A DNA stretch of 64,000 bases from Arthrobacter sp. MYb229 (GCF_002975405.1 NZ_PCPS01000002.1:1-64000), one strand, 5' to 3'. Positions 18,195 through 27,264 are shown, numbered from the stretch's first letter. The notes: generated by a model not told the origin, from the sequence alone. A program made the numbers and translations.

Positions 18195-18926
18195 TCAGCG
18201 CTGGCTTTCAAGAGCTTTGAATAATTCGGATTCCACGCCCATGATGATTCGATCTCCCGGGTGCGTATCGCGTAGAAATTTCTCCACCGTAGCCAGATCC
18301 GTGGAGATGCAACCCCAGGTTTCGCGCAGTCCCGCATGGAGGAATATCGCGAAGCTCCGCCCGTGCACCGGCCGAGCGTCGGGCGCTCGGTTGTAGTTGA
18401 CAACGGCTGCCTGCTGGTAGTCCCCGGCCTGCATATATCGCCAGAGCGGTTCGTCGGGAAACTCGCCCGCTCCCTCAAAATAGCTGTTAAAGCGCCGCCC
18501 CTCGCGCCCACTCCAATAGGAATCCTCGGTGAGCTCACGGTAGCCAAGGCTCGTTCCCGGATTGCTTCGACCAAACGCTTCGGTGACGCTATAGGACCCG
18601 GTTGGTGTCTGCAGCGAATTGACATACACGGGACCGGGTCTGGCAAAACCGGCGCTGCCGGCAAAGCCCCGGGCATTCCACTGCTGCGTGTAACCATCGC
18701 GGCCGAGCAGACAATTGGTGATGGTTACCTCGGTTTGTCCATAGGCCGGCGCCAGCACGAAGGTGACGCGCTGGCTCAGTTCAAGTTCCGGCTTCAACCG
18801 GTGGATCGATGCGCAGGGCCCGCTTTGGGCCGGCGACCGGTCCGGCAAATCGCGGTGAGGAGCCCCGGCTGCCAGCGCAAGCATGCCGACCAGCAGGGCA
18901 CTCATCAACCGTTGTTGTAGCTTCAT
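18195..18926 (-). CDS. Murein L,D-transpeptidase catalytic domain-like secreted protein
   Basis: A 243-residue exported protein with a signal peptide (LMSALLVGMLALAAGAP) followed by an L,D-transpeptidase-like domain. The catalytic block is SFAIFLHAGLRETWGCISTD, with the His and the Cys-Ile-Ser core of the HxxG-GCxS family pattern. YQQAAVVNYNRAPD precedes it. It probably acts on peptidoglycan peptides or cell-wall amides. The ATG at 18926 begins just before the signal sequence, although its ribosome-binding site is poor and an ATG seven codons later is possible. The gene is divergent from the large NRPS-like gene. Confidence 0.78.
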   Translation of the reverse strand: MKLQQRLMSALLVGMLALAAGAPHRDLPDRSPAQSGPCASIHRLKPELELSQRVTFVLAPAYGQTEVTITNCLLGRDGYTQQWNARGFAGSAGFARPGPVYVNSLQTPTGSYSVTEAFGRSNPGTSLGYRELTEDSYWSGREGRRFNSYFEGAGEFPDEPLWRYMQAGDYQQAAVVNYNRAPDARPVHGRSFAIFLHAGLRETWGCISTDLATVEKFLRDTHPGDRIIMGVESELFKALESQR

Positions 18927-19307
18927 GCAATGATCTTCGCAGAACCAGGGGCCATGCTGTGCACGTAGCGGCCGCTGTCGAATTTGGAGGAACTTCTCAG
19001 CTCTGCTGGCCACCAAAAGGAAATATTCATCTCACTAGTACGGATGGCCTAGGGTGAATGCCTGCTGATCGAAATTATTTGAATGCTCAGCCGCTCCGAA
19101 GCCCGCCGCGAGCGCGCCGAGTTGACGCACGCGGCAAATAATTGCAATGATTTTATTTAGTGGCTCACGCCAGTGGAGGCTCCTGACCATGGGGATGGGC
19201 AGGAAGAGTTCCACGCGGCGCGAGTTGGCTTCGCAGAGTTTAACCACCGGCGAAGCGCGATTGCTGGGGAGCAATCGCCCGGAGCCATTCCGGTTCACAA
19301 CATAACA
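18927..19307. other. 381-bp divergent intergenic region
   Basis: This gap separates the L,D-transpeptidase and NRPS-like genes and holds no convincing coding sequence; a minus-strand frame (19035-19388) has no recognisable product. A plus-strand TTGACG (19122-19127) followed after 18 bp by AATGAT (19146-19151), next to a GCAA-ATAA-TTGC palindrome (19133-19144 region), is a weak promoter candidate for the NRPS gene. Local AT content is higher than in the flanking genes. Confidence 0.45.
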
Positions 19308-22300
19308 ATGATCCTTGGGGGAAAATTGATCGATTGGGACTATTCCGCGCGCTCCGGCGCCTCGTCGGACGTTATTCCGGCAGCACACAAATTTGACTCC
19401 TCGATAGTCGAGAATCCGGCGGACAGCGAAACAGCACTCTTTGCGAGCACCGCACCGGCTCCCGCGCGGACCCTGGTCGATATCATCACCACGACCATGG
19501 AGGTCTACCCTTCGGCGCTGGCCCTCGACGACGGAACCTGTGCGCTGAGCTACGCCCAGTTGCGTGTTGAAACCGAAGAATTAGCCAAACGACTGTGGGC
19601 CATGGACATCGGCGCCGGGGACCGCGTCGGGGTGCGGGTGCCTTCGGGTTCCAAGAATCTCTACGTCGCCATTTTGGGCACCCTCTTCGCCGGGGCGGCC
19701 TACGTCCCGGTAGACGCCGACGAGCCCGAGGATCGCGCCACCACGGTGTGGGAGGAAGCCGGAGTCTGCGTGGTCATCGGCGAGAACCTGGCCATCACCC
19801 ACCGCGCGGGAGTGCGCACGCAAGGCAATAGCCCGTTTCCCACCCCGGTCGATGACGCGTGGATCATCTTCACCTCCGGTTCCACCGGAAAGCCCAAGGG
19901 CGTGGCCATCACCCACCGATCGGCGGCCGCCTGGGCCGATGCGGAGGCCGAGATGTTCCTCCAGGATGCCCCGCTGACCCGCGGGGACCGGGTGCTGGCC
20001 GGACTTTCTGTCGCCTTTGACGCCTCCTGCGAGGAAATGTGGCTCGCCTGGCGCCACGGGGCCTGCCTGGTTCCGGCGCCGCGGGACATCGTGCGCTCCG
20101 GCGCCGACCTCGGCGACTGGCTCGGCGAGCGCAAGGTCACCGTGGTCTCCACCGTTCCCACGCTCGCAGCCCTGTGGCCGGCGGAAACCCTGGAGAATAT
20201 CCGCCTGCTGATTTTCGGCGGCGAAGCGCTCCCGCCGGAGCTGGTCGAGCGCCTGGCCGGTCCGACCCGCGAGGTTTGGAACACCTACGGGCCGACCGAA
20301 GCCACGGTGATCGCCTGCGGAGCGCCCGTGGCTGGCGGTGGTCCGGTCAGCATCGGCTTGCCGCTGCGCGGCTGGGACCTGGCCGTGGTTGACGCCGAAG
20401 GCTTTCCGGTGCCCTGGGGCTCGGAGGGTGAGCTGATCATCGGCGGCGTGGGCCTGGGACGCTACCTCGACCCGCAGAAGGACGCGCAGAAGTTTGCCCC
20501 GATGCCGACCCTGGGCTGGGAGCGGGCCTACCGTAGCGGGGATATGGTCCGCGCCGAGCGCGACGGGCTGCTTTTTGTGGGCCGCGCCGACGAGCAGGTC
20601 AAGCTCGGCGGGCGCCGCGTGGAACTCGGCGAGATCGACGAGGCGTTGGCGGCGCTGCCCGGCGTGGCCCAAGCGGCCGCGGCGGTGCAGTCCACCCCGA
20701 GCGGAAATAAGGTGCTGGCCGGCTATCTGGTTCCCGACGCCGGCGCCGCCCTCGACCTGGCGGCCTGCCGATCCCGGCTCGCCGAATTCCTGCCCGCCCA
20801 GCTGGTCCCCGCGCTGGGGCAGGTCGCCGAGCTGCCGCTGAAAACCTCCGGCAAGGTGGACCGCAAGGGGTTGCCCTGGCCGCTCCATGGCGCCACGGAA
20901 GAACCGATTGGGCATCGGCTCACCGGCACCGAAGGCTGGGTTGCCGAGATCTGGACCGAGCTGCTCGGCCCGGTGGCTTTGGATGCGGACAGCGACTTCT
21001 TCGCCGCAGGCGGCGCCAGCGTGGCGGCGGCCCAACTGGTTGGCGTGCTGCGCACCCGCCACCGGCAGGCGTCCATCGCCGATATCTATAACCGGCCCAC
21101 CCTCGGCGCGCTGGCGGCACATCTGGATGCCCAGGGAACCACCGAGGCAACGGTCCGCGAACAGCGGCCAACCGGATGGTGGATCGGGTTGGTGCAGGCA
21201 CCAGTCATCGGTGCCCTGTACTCGATCATCGGTTTGCGCTACGTCACCGGCATGGCATTGGTGTGCTGGATCCTGTTCAACTTCATGGATGCCAGCTGGG
21301 TTCCCAACCCGCCGCTGATCCCGCTCCTGGCGGCCTGGGTGGTGCTCTACACCTTGCCCTTCCGGGTGCTGCTGGTCGTGGTTTCGGCCCGCCTGCTGCT
21401 CGCCGGGGTGCACGCCGGTGCATACCGGCGCGGCGGCGGCGTGCATCTGCGCCTTTGGGCGGTGGAGCGCATCGTGACCTTCGCAAAAGTCGAAGCGCTG
21501 ATGGGCACGCCGCTGGCACCGTGGTACGCCCGCGCCCTGGGCAATAAGATCGGCAAGAATGTGCACCTCGACGCCATGCCTCCCGTCACCGGGCTGGCCC
21601 GCATCGGCTCGGACACGGCCATCGAATACGAGGTTGACCTCGCCGGGCATTGGCTCGACGGGGACACTCTGCGCATCGGGCAGATCGACATCGGCCAGCG
21701 GGTGCGCATCGGCACCCGTTCAACTATTAACCCCGGCGCGCGGATCGGCAACGGGGCGGAGATCGAGGCCGGCAGCAGCGTGGACGGAACGGTTGGGCCC
21801 AATGAGCTCGTCTCGGGCTCCCCGCTGGAATATGCAGGCGTCGCGGGCGATAGCTGGCCGCAGGCCGAGCCCCGCGCACCGCGCCACGGCTTCCGCGTCG
21901 GCCTCGGCGGGCTCTACGCGCTGGGCCTGGGCTATCTGGCCCTGCTCCCGATGCTCTCGGTGCTGCCCGGCGGGCTGCTCCTGTTCTCGCTGATCGATGG
22001 CGGCTCCGCGCTGGGCGAAGTGCTCTGGCAGCTGGCCGCTTGGGCACCGGTGTTCATCGTGCTGATGGTGCTCAGCTTCGCCGGCCTCACCGCGCTCAGC
22101 GTCCGGCTGCTGGCCCGCTTGCTGACTCCCGGCTTCCACAGCGCCCACGGCCTCACCGCCTGGGCCTGCTGGCTGAGCAACCTGCTGCTGGCCAAGTCGC
22201 TGATGTCCCTGTACCCGATCTACGCAAGCATCATCACCCCGCTGTGGCTGCGGATGCTCGGCGCCAAGGTCGGGGCGCACACCGAAATCTCCACCCTGGA

Positions 22301-23279
22301 AACCATCCCGCACCTGACCACGCTGGGCGACCGCTGCTTCATGGCCGATCACTCGTTGGCCTCCCATCGGCGAGTTCGCGGCCAGTGGCTGCAGCTGGGG
22401 CAGGCAACGGTCGGGGCGAAGTCCTTTGTGGGCAACTCGGCCATCGTCGGGCCGGACACCGTGGTGCCGGCCGATTCGCTGATCGCCGTGCTCTCGTCGG
22501 CTCCGCAGGACATGCCGGTCGCGTCAAACTGGTTTGGCCGCCCGGCCATGGAACTGCCCCGCCCGATAGACAACGCCGAATCCGCGCTGACCTACAATCC
22601 ATCGCGAGGGCTGATGGCCGCCCGCGCCCTGGTCGAGCTTTGCCGCATCTTGCCGATGCTCATCACCAGCTGGCTGGCGCTGGGCACCGTCTGGATACTC
22701 TCGGAGATCTTCGACCGGTCCGGGCTGGCACTCACCTTGCTGCTGTCCGGTCCGGTGCTGCTGGGCTCGGCGAGCATCGCCGCATTGACCGCACTCATCG
22801 CCAAGTGGGCGCTGGTCGGCCGTTTCCGGGCCGAGGAACATCCGCTGTGGACCTCGTTCATCTGGCGCAACGAGCTGGCAGACGTATTCAGCGAGTCGCT
22901 GGCCGTGGCGGGAGTGGTGCGCATGAGCCTGGGCACCCCGATGCTCAATTTATGGTTTCGCCTGCTCGGCGCGCGCATTGGCCGCCGAGTCTGGTGCGAA
23001 ACCTGGTGGCTGCCGGAGCAGGACCTGATCAGCATCGGCGACGGAGCAAGCATCAACCGCGGCACCGTGCTGCAGACCCATCTCTTCCATGACCGCATTA
23101 TGCGCCTGGAGGAGGTGCACCTCGGCGCGCAGGCAACATTGGCACCGAACGGGGTGATCCTGCCCGGTAGCCGAATTGGCGATGCGGCGGCAATCGGCCC
23201 CTGCTCGCTGGTGATGCGCTCGGAACAGGTTCCCGCAAACGGGCGTTGGCGCGGCAACCCGATCCGCAGCTGGTCCTGA
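19308..23279 (+). CDS. Pls-like NRPS: adenylation, carrier and membrane/hexapeptide C-terminal domains
   Basis: About 1,323 residues with no condensation or thioesterase domain. An adenylation domain (about 50-540) shows IIFTSGSTGKPKG, NTYGPTE, YRSGD, GRADEQVKLGGRRVELGEID and LKTSGKVDRK. A carrier domain follows, with FFAAGGAS holding the phosphopantetheine Ser. The last 650 residues alternate transmembrane helices with three left-handed beta-helix (hexapeptide) acyltransferase-like blocks. This A-T-membrane layout and length match epsilon-poly-L-lysine synthetase (Pls) and the TIGR02353 terminal domain. Aligned by eye to GrsA, the specificity residues read D-A-E-S-I-G-T-V-I-K, close to codes assigned to lysine. 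The ATG at 19308 lacks a ribosome-binding site; a TTG at 19326 after GGGGGA is an alternative. Confidence 0.88.
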   Translation: MILGGKLIDWDYSARSGASSDVIPAAHKFDSSIVENPADSETALFASTAPAPARTLVDIITTTMEVYPSALALDDGTCALSYAQLRVETEELAKRLWAMDIGAGDRVGVRVPSGSKNLYVAILGTLFAGAAYVPVDADEPEDRATTVWEEAGVCVVIGENLAITHRAGVRTQGNSPFPTPVDDAWIIFTSGSTGKPKGVAITHRSAAAWADAEAEMFLQDAPLTRGDRVLAGLSVAFDASCEEMWLAWRHGACLVPAPRDIVRSGADLGDWLGERKVTVVSTVPTLAALWPAETLENIRLLIFGGEALPPELVERLAGPTREVWNTYGPTEATVIACGAPVAGGGPVSIGLPLRGWDLAVVDAEGFPVPWGSEGELIIGGVGLGRYLDPQKDAQKFAPMPTLGWERAYRSGDMVRAERDGLLFVGRADEQVKLGGRRVELGEIDEALAALPGVAQAAAAVQSTPSGNKVLAGYLVPDAGAALDLAACRSRLAEFLPAQLVPALGQVAELPLKTSGKVDRKGLPWPLHGATEEPIGHRLTGTEGWVAEIWTELLGPVALDADSDFFAAGGASVAAAQLVGVLRTRHRQASIADIYNRPTLGALAAHLDAQGTTEATVREQRPTGWWIGLVQAPVIGALYSIIGLRYVTGMALVCWILFNFMDASWVPNPPLIPLLAAWVVLYTLPFRVLLVVVSARLLLAGVHAGAYRRGGGVHLRLWAVERIVTFAKVEALMGTPLAPWYARALGNKIGKNVHLDAMPPVTGLARIGSDTAIEYEVDLAGHWLDGDTLRIGQIDIGQRVRIGTRSTINPGARIGNGAEIEAGSSVDGTVGPNELVSGSPLEYAGVAGDSWPQAEPRAPRHGFRVGLGGLYALGLGYLALLPMLSVLPGGLLLFSLIDGGSALGEVLWQLAAWAPVFIVLMVLSFAGLTALSVRLLARLLTPGFHSAHGLTAWACWLSNLLLAKSLMSLYPIYASIITPLWLRMLGAKVGAHTEISTLETIPHLTTLGDRCFMADHSLASHRRVRGQWLQLGQATVGAKSFVGNSAIVGPDTVVPADSLIAVLSSAPQDMPVASNWFGRPAMELPRPIDNAESALTYNPSRGLMAARALVELCRILPMLITSWLALGTVWILSEIFDRSGLALTLLLSGPVLLGSASIAALTALIAKWALVGRFRAEEHPLWTSFIWRNELADVFSESLAVAGVVRMSLGTPMLNLWFRLLGARIGRRVWCETWWLPEQDLISIGDGASINRGTVLQTHLFHDRIMRLEEVHLGAQATLAPNGVILPGSRIGDAAAIGPCSLVMRSEQVPANGRWRGNPIRSWS

Positions 23280-23314
23280 ACCGCTTCCCGACATCGAATT
23301 TGGAGAGTTATCAC

Positions 23315-24511
23315 ATGCACCAGCAGATCGAGCGCGCCCCGAACCCGGCGCCGCAGTCGCGGCTCGCGGGGATCGACGCGGCCCGCGGCCTAGCCCTGTT
23401 GGGCATGATCGCCATCCACGTGCTGCCAGCCAGCAGCGAAGCCTTCGAACCCACGCTGATCTGGCGGATCGCCGCGGGCACCTCCGCGGCCCTGTTCGCG
23501 CTGCTAGCCGGGGTCGGCCTGAGCCTGGGCGCAAGAACTGCGGGCCATTCGGCGCTCGAACTGGCCGGGGCGCGGGCCGCGCTAGCTACCCGCGCGGCAT
23601 TCATGCTCTGTTTGGGCCTGCTGCTGGCGCTCATCGATATGCCTGCGTTCATCATCCTCGGCTATTACGGGGTGATGTTTGCCCTGGCCATCCCGTGGGT
23701 CTCACGCAGCGCGGCAACCCTCGGCTTCGCGTGCCTGGGCTTTGCTACCCTAGGCACCATTTTCACTTGGCAGCTGGGCGCTTCGCTGCCCCACCTGGAT
23801 GGCATCGATCCGTCGCTGACCACACTCTTCACCGAACCCGGGGCGACGCTCAGCGCACTGCTGTTCACCGGAACCTACCCGGCGGTGCCGTGGATGAGCT
23901 ATATCTGCGCCGGCATGGCACTAGGCACGCTGAACTTACGCTCCAAGGATCTGCAACTGCGCCTGCTGCTGACCGGGCTGGGCCTCTGGCTAGCAACCTG
24001 GGCCAGCTCGGCGCTGCTGCTCGGCCCCTTGGGCGGCAGGTCTGCGCTGATCAAGTCGACCGAAGGTTGGCTGAGCGCCGCCGAGGTCGATGAATCACTG
24101 AGCTTCGGGCTGCCCTCAGGGGTTCCGCTAGATTCCGCCTGGTGGCAGGTGGCGCTCGCCCCGCACTCGAATATGCTCTTCGAAACGCTCAACACCCTTG
24201 GCGTCGCGCTGCTGGTTTTCGCCGTCGCCCTGATGCTCGGCCAACGAGTCGCCTGGTTGCTGCGCCCGTTGGGCATCCTCGGCTCGATGACGCTCACGCT
24301 CTACACGCTGCACCTGCTGTTGCTGGCCACCGGCTTGGGCGCGCAGCATCCGGCGAGCTCCTGCTCCCTGCAGATCGGCGGCGCACTGCTGTTCGCGGTA
24401 CTTTGGAAGAACGTTTCGGGGCTCGCCCAGGGCCCCTTGGAGCACCTGGTCGGTTCACTGGCCCGAAACGCTCGCTCCCGGGCGCGCCGACGCCGGCGCG
24501 TGGCTCCGTAG
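23315..24511 (+). CDS. DUF418/DUF1624-type acyltransferase-like membrane protein
   Basis: About 398 residues and roughly ten transmembrane helices. The N-terminal GIDAARGLALLGMIAIHV block is the signature of the acyltransferase-3/heparan-alpha-glucosaminide acetyltransferase-like superfamily (DUF1624/DUF418). PWMSYICAGMALG and the closing GPLEHLVGSL fit as well. GGAGAG lies before the ATG at 23315. It starts 35 bases after the NRPS-like gene on the same strand and is likely co-transcribed, so it may acylate, export or otherwise finish that product. That link is inference. An Arg-rich cytoplasmic tail ends the protein. Confidence 0.72.
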   Translation: MHQQIERAPNPAPQSRLAGIDAARGLALLGMIAIHVLPASSEAFEPTLIWRIAAGTSAALFALLAGVGLSLGARTAGHSALELAGARAALATRAAFMLCLGLLLALIDMPAFIILGYYGVMFALAIPWVSRSAATLGFACLGFATLGTIFTWQLGASLPHLDGIDPSLTTLFTEPGATLSALLFTGTYPAVPWMSYICAGMALGTLNLRSKDLQLRLLLTGLGLWLATWASSALLLGPLGGRSALIKSTEGWLSAAEVDESLSFGLPSGVPLDSAWWQVALAPHSNMLFETLNTLGVALLVFAVALMLGQRVAWLLRPLGILGSMTLTLYTLHLLLLATGLGAQHPASSCSLQIGGALLFAVLWKNVSGLAQGPLEHLVGSLARNARSRARRRRRVAP

Positions 24512-24572
24512 CGAAGACGCGCAACGTGTCAAGGATTGCACCGCACCGTGCGGGTAGGCGATACTCGGAGCC

Positions 24573-24728
24573 GTGGATACCGAACGCGAGCTCGCCGGCC
24601 AGGCCCTGTATGAAAGCCGGCTCAAGACACTGAACGGGCTGATGATGCCCGATGCCCCGGCCTGGCAGGAACTGAGCGACGAGGTCCGCGAACGCTGGTG
24701 TTCCTACGCGGATGCCGGGCAGAGCTGA
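24573..24728 (+). CDS. Small hypothetical protein (51 aa)
   Basis: A short frame with a GTG start after CGGAG, ending 10 bases before pcp. It encodes a 51-residue acidic, probably helical peptide (VDTERELAGQALYESRLKT at the start; PAWQELSDEVRERWCSYAD near the end). Third codon positions are strongly G or C, as in real genes here. The W-x-x-L-x-x-x-V-R-x-x-W pattern resembles small helical domains found in many actinobacterial proteins. Function unknown. Placement and spacing suggest it is translated with pcp. Confidence 0.55.
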   Translation: MDTERELAGQALYESRLKTLNGLMMPDAPAWQELSDEVRERWCSYADAGQS

Positions 24729-24738
24729 ACCGCAACCC

Positions 24739-25329
24739 ATGCGCATCCTGGTCACCGGCTTTGAGCCCTTCGGAACCGACACCCACAACGCCAGCGCCGA
24801 GATCGTGCGCCGGCTGCCGGCCACGGCCGGCGAACACCAGATCGTGACCGGACTCCTGCCGGTGTCCTTCTCCCGCGCATTCCCGACCCTGGGCGAGTTA
24901 CTTCGCACACACCAGCCCGACGCGCTGGTGCTGCTCGGTGAGGCCGGCGGACGCACCGAGATCAATCTGGAGCGCTGGGCGGTCAACGAGAACAATGCGC
25001 GCATCGCCGATAACGACGGCCACCAACCGGCCGGCGAGCGCATTGCCCCCAACGGTGCACACCGCCGCGAAGCAACGCTGGAAACACCTAGTCAGCTTCG
25101 GGTCAGCGAGGATGCCGGCAGGTTCTTGTGCAACCATATCGCCTACCACGCCTACGGTTTGGGGATCCCGGCGCAATTTATCCACGTCCCCGCATGGCGC
25201 CCCGGCAACGCGCGGGCGCTGGTTGGCGCGGAGACCGATGACGCCGCCGGGCAGCGCAGCGCTCTGGGCCTGGCGGAGCTGGTCGAGTCGCTCACCGAGT
25301 ACTTGTTGGGCCTCCGCTTTCGCGGCTAG
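24739..25329 (+). CDS. pcp: Pyroglutamyl-peptidase I
   Basis: A 196-residue cysteine peptidase removing N-terminal pyroglutamate from peptides. The catalytic triad is visible as Glu79 in EINLERWAVN, Cys131 in FLCNHIAY and His149 in FIHVPA; the GFEPFG start is a family hallmark. The ATG at 24739 is ten bases after the small upstream ORF. It may supply recycled amino acids together with the peptide uptake system encoded elsewhere in the window. Confidence 0.92.
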   Translation: MRILVTGFEPFGTDTHNASAEIVRRLPATAGEHQIVTGLLPVSFSRAFPTLGELLRTHQPDALVLLGEAGGRTEINLERWAVNENNARIADNDGHQPAGERIAPNGAHRREATLETPSQLRVSEDAGRFLCNHIAYHAYGLGIPAQFIHVPAWRPGNARALVGAETDDAAGQRSALGLAELVESLTEYLLGLRFRG

Positions 25330-25355
25330 GCCCGGCACTGGCTACCGTTGAGCCT

Positions 25356-26000
25356 ATGAGCTTGACGAACCTATCCCCGCGCCAGCAGTTTGCCGCCGGC
25401 CGGGTCGCGCTGCGCCTGGCGAACCTGTTCGGCGGGCTGCTGCTCTTCGCGTTGGCGATGGCGCTGATGGTGCGCGCCGATCTGGGCGTGGACCCGTGGA
25501 ACGTCTTCCACCTGGGCATCACCCACCACGTGCCGCTGTCGCTGGGCACCGTGGTGATCCTCGTGGGCGTTCTGATGCTGCTGACCTGGATCCCGATGAA
25601 GCAGTGGCCGGGGCTCGGCACCGTGGCCAATGTCTTTGTCATCGGCCTGGCCCTGGACCTCTTTCTGCTCATCCTTCCGCAGGTCTCCGGGCTGGGCTGG
25701 CAGATCCTCACGCTGCTCGGCGCGATCGCGATCAACGGGCTGGGCGGTGCGATGTACATCGGCAGCCACTTCGGCGCCGGGCCGCGCGACGGGTTGATGA
25801 CCGGGCTGCACCTGCGCACCGGGTTGAGCATCCGGCTGGTGCGCACCAGCATCGAGCTGCTGGTGCTGGGCATCGGCTGGCTGCTCGGCGGCCCGGTGGG
25901 CCTGGGCACGGTGGCCTATGCGCTGCTCATCGGTCCCGCCACGCAGTTCTTCTTCCGCTTCACCATCATCAAGCTAGGCGCCACCGGCGCGCGGATCTGA
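25356..26000 (+). CDS. YczE/YyaS/YitT family membrane protein (copy 2)
   Basis: A 214-residue five-helix membrane protein and a paralogue of the one at 15644. It shares DLGVDPWNVFHLGITHHVPLSLGTVVIL, PGLGTVANVFVIGL, and IGSHFGAGPRDGLMTGLHLRTG with it. TACCGT ends seven bases before the ATG, so it may be transcribed from its own leaderless promoter rather than with pcp. Its 3' end overlaps the convergent M20 hydrolase gene by 27 bp. Function unknown. Confidence 0.82.
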   Translation: MSLTNLSPRQQFAAGRVALRLANLFGGLLLFALAMALMVRADLGVDPWNVFHLGITHHVPLSLGTVVILVGVLMLLTWIPMKQWPGLGTVANVFVIGLALDLFLLILPQVSGLGWQILTLLGAIAINGLGGAMYIGSHFGAGPRDGLMTGLHLRTGLSIRLVRTSIELLVLGIGWLLGGPVGLGTVAYALLIGPATQFFFRFTIIKLGATGARI

Positions 26001-27191
26001 GGCCAGTTCGCCCAGCGCCGCGATGACCATGGCTTCCACGCCGCGGGCCAGGGTCGGCTCGATCAGCGGGGCGAAATGCGGCGAATGGTTCGCCGCCGCC
26101 TTGCCTTCCGCGTAGGCCTGCGGGTCCATTCCGCCGAGCAGCCAGTAGCTGTAGGGCACGCCGAACGCGTCGGGGATCCGGCTGAAGTCCTCCGAGGCGC
26201 TCTGCCGGCTGGCGTTGCCCACCGTCCCGAAGTACGCTTCGAAGGCCGCGCTCACCCGCTCGGTGACCGCTTCGTCGTTGGTGGTCAGCGGGAACTGGTC
26301 GTAGTACTCGAACTCGGGTTCCACCGGGGAGCCGGCCGCCGCGCACTCCCCGCGGACGATCCGCTCCACCGCGGCGATCAGCGTTTCGCGCATCGCATTG
26401 TCGTAGCTGCGCAGGTTCAGCAGCAGCGTCGCCCTATCCGCGATGATATTGGACTTCGTGCCCACCTGCACCGAACCGATGGTCAGCACCGCGAATTCGC
26501 CGGGCTGCACCTCGCGGGAGACCACCGACTGCAGGCGCAGCACGATCGCCGCGGCCAGCACCACCGGGTCCACCGACAGCTGCGGCATCGAACCGTGTGC
26601 CCCCTGGCCGTGCACGGTGATGCGGATCGAGTCCCCGGCCGAAAGCACCGGGCCGGCGACGGTCTGCAGGCTCCCGGCCGGCTGCGCCATCACATGCTGG
26701 GCGAAGGCCACATCGGGGGCGGGGATCTTGTCCGCCAACCCGTCGGCGAGCATCGCCGCGGAGCCCTGCGCGGTCTCCTCGGCCGGCTGGAAGAGCGCAA
26801 GGTACGTGCCGGCCCACTGTTCGCGGTGGTCGGCCAGCAGCTTTGCGGCGCCCAGCAGGGCCGCGACGTGCACATCGTGCCCGCAGGCGTGCATCACCCC
26901 GTCATTTTCCGAGGCGTAGTCCAGCCCGGTGGCCTCGCGCACCGGCAGTGCATCCATATCCGCGCGGGCCAGCACGGTGCGCCCGGGGCCGTTGTCCAGC
27001 ACGCCGACCACCCCGGTGCCGCCCACCCGATGCACCCGGTAGCCGAACTCTTCCAGCTTGCGGACCACCAGCGCCGAGGTGCGGGTTTCCTCCAGGCTCA
27101 ATTCCGGATGCCGATGCAGGTCACGATAGGTCTCATGGATCCATTCCAGTTCCGGGTCGAGTTCGGCCAATACCTTGCGTGCGGCGTCCAT
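25974..27191 (-). CDS. M20 family amidohydrolase
   Basis: About 405 residues of a zinc-dependent amidohydrolase of the aminoacylase/hippurate hydrolase (IAA-amino acid hydrolase) group. Metal and catalytic segments are LARADMDALPV, HACGHDVHVAALLGAA, LFQPAEETAQGSAAML, and the C-terminal HSPHFAP; the dimerisation insert begins at GDSIRITVHGQGAHGS. The ATG at 27191 has AAAGGGAG at good distance, and upstream frame extension was excluded. The substrate is probably an N-acyl amino acid. It is convergent with the second yczE gene. Confidence 0.88.
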   Translation of the reverse strand: MDAARKVLAELDPELEWIHETYRDLHRHPELSLEETRTSALVVRKLEEFGYRVHRVGGTGVVGVLDNGPGRTVLARADMDALPVREATGLDYASENDGVMHACGHDVHVAALLGAAKLLADHREQWAGTYLALFQPAEETAQGSAAMLADGLADKIPAPDVAFAQHVMAQPAGSLQTVAGPVLSAGDSIRITVHGQGAHGSMPQLSVDPVVLAAAIVLRLQSVVSREVQPGEFAVLTIGSVQVGTKSNIIADRATLLLNLRSYDNAMRETLIAAVERIVRGECAAAGSPVEPEFEYYDQFPLTTNDEAVTERVSAAFEAYFGTVGNASRQSASEDFSRIPDAFGVPYSYWLLGGMDPQAYAEGKAAANHSPHFAPLIEPTLARGVEAMVIAALGELASDPRAGGA

Positions 27192-27264
27192 GGGGCTCCC
27201 TTTCAGCAGACAAGACCCAATATATGCCCCGCGGCGACCCTGCGGAAAGCATATGTCGCGCTCC

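Noticed and set aside
19035-19388. Minus-strand frame in the gap before the NRPS-like gene
   Set aside because: No recognisable family or clear ribosome-binding site, and it overlaps the start of the NRPS gene on the opposite strand.
19581-21650. Long minus-strand open frame inside the NRPS-like gene
   Set aside because: Antisense to the adenylation and carrier domains, whose motifs are intact on the other strand.
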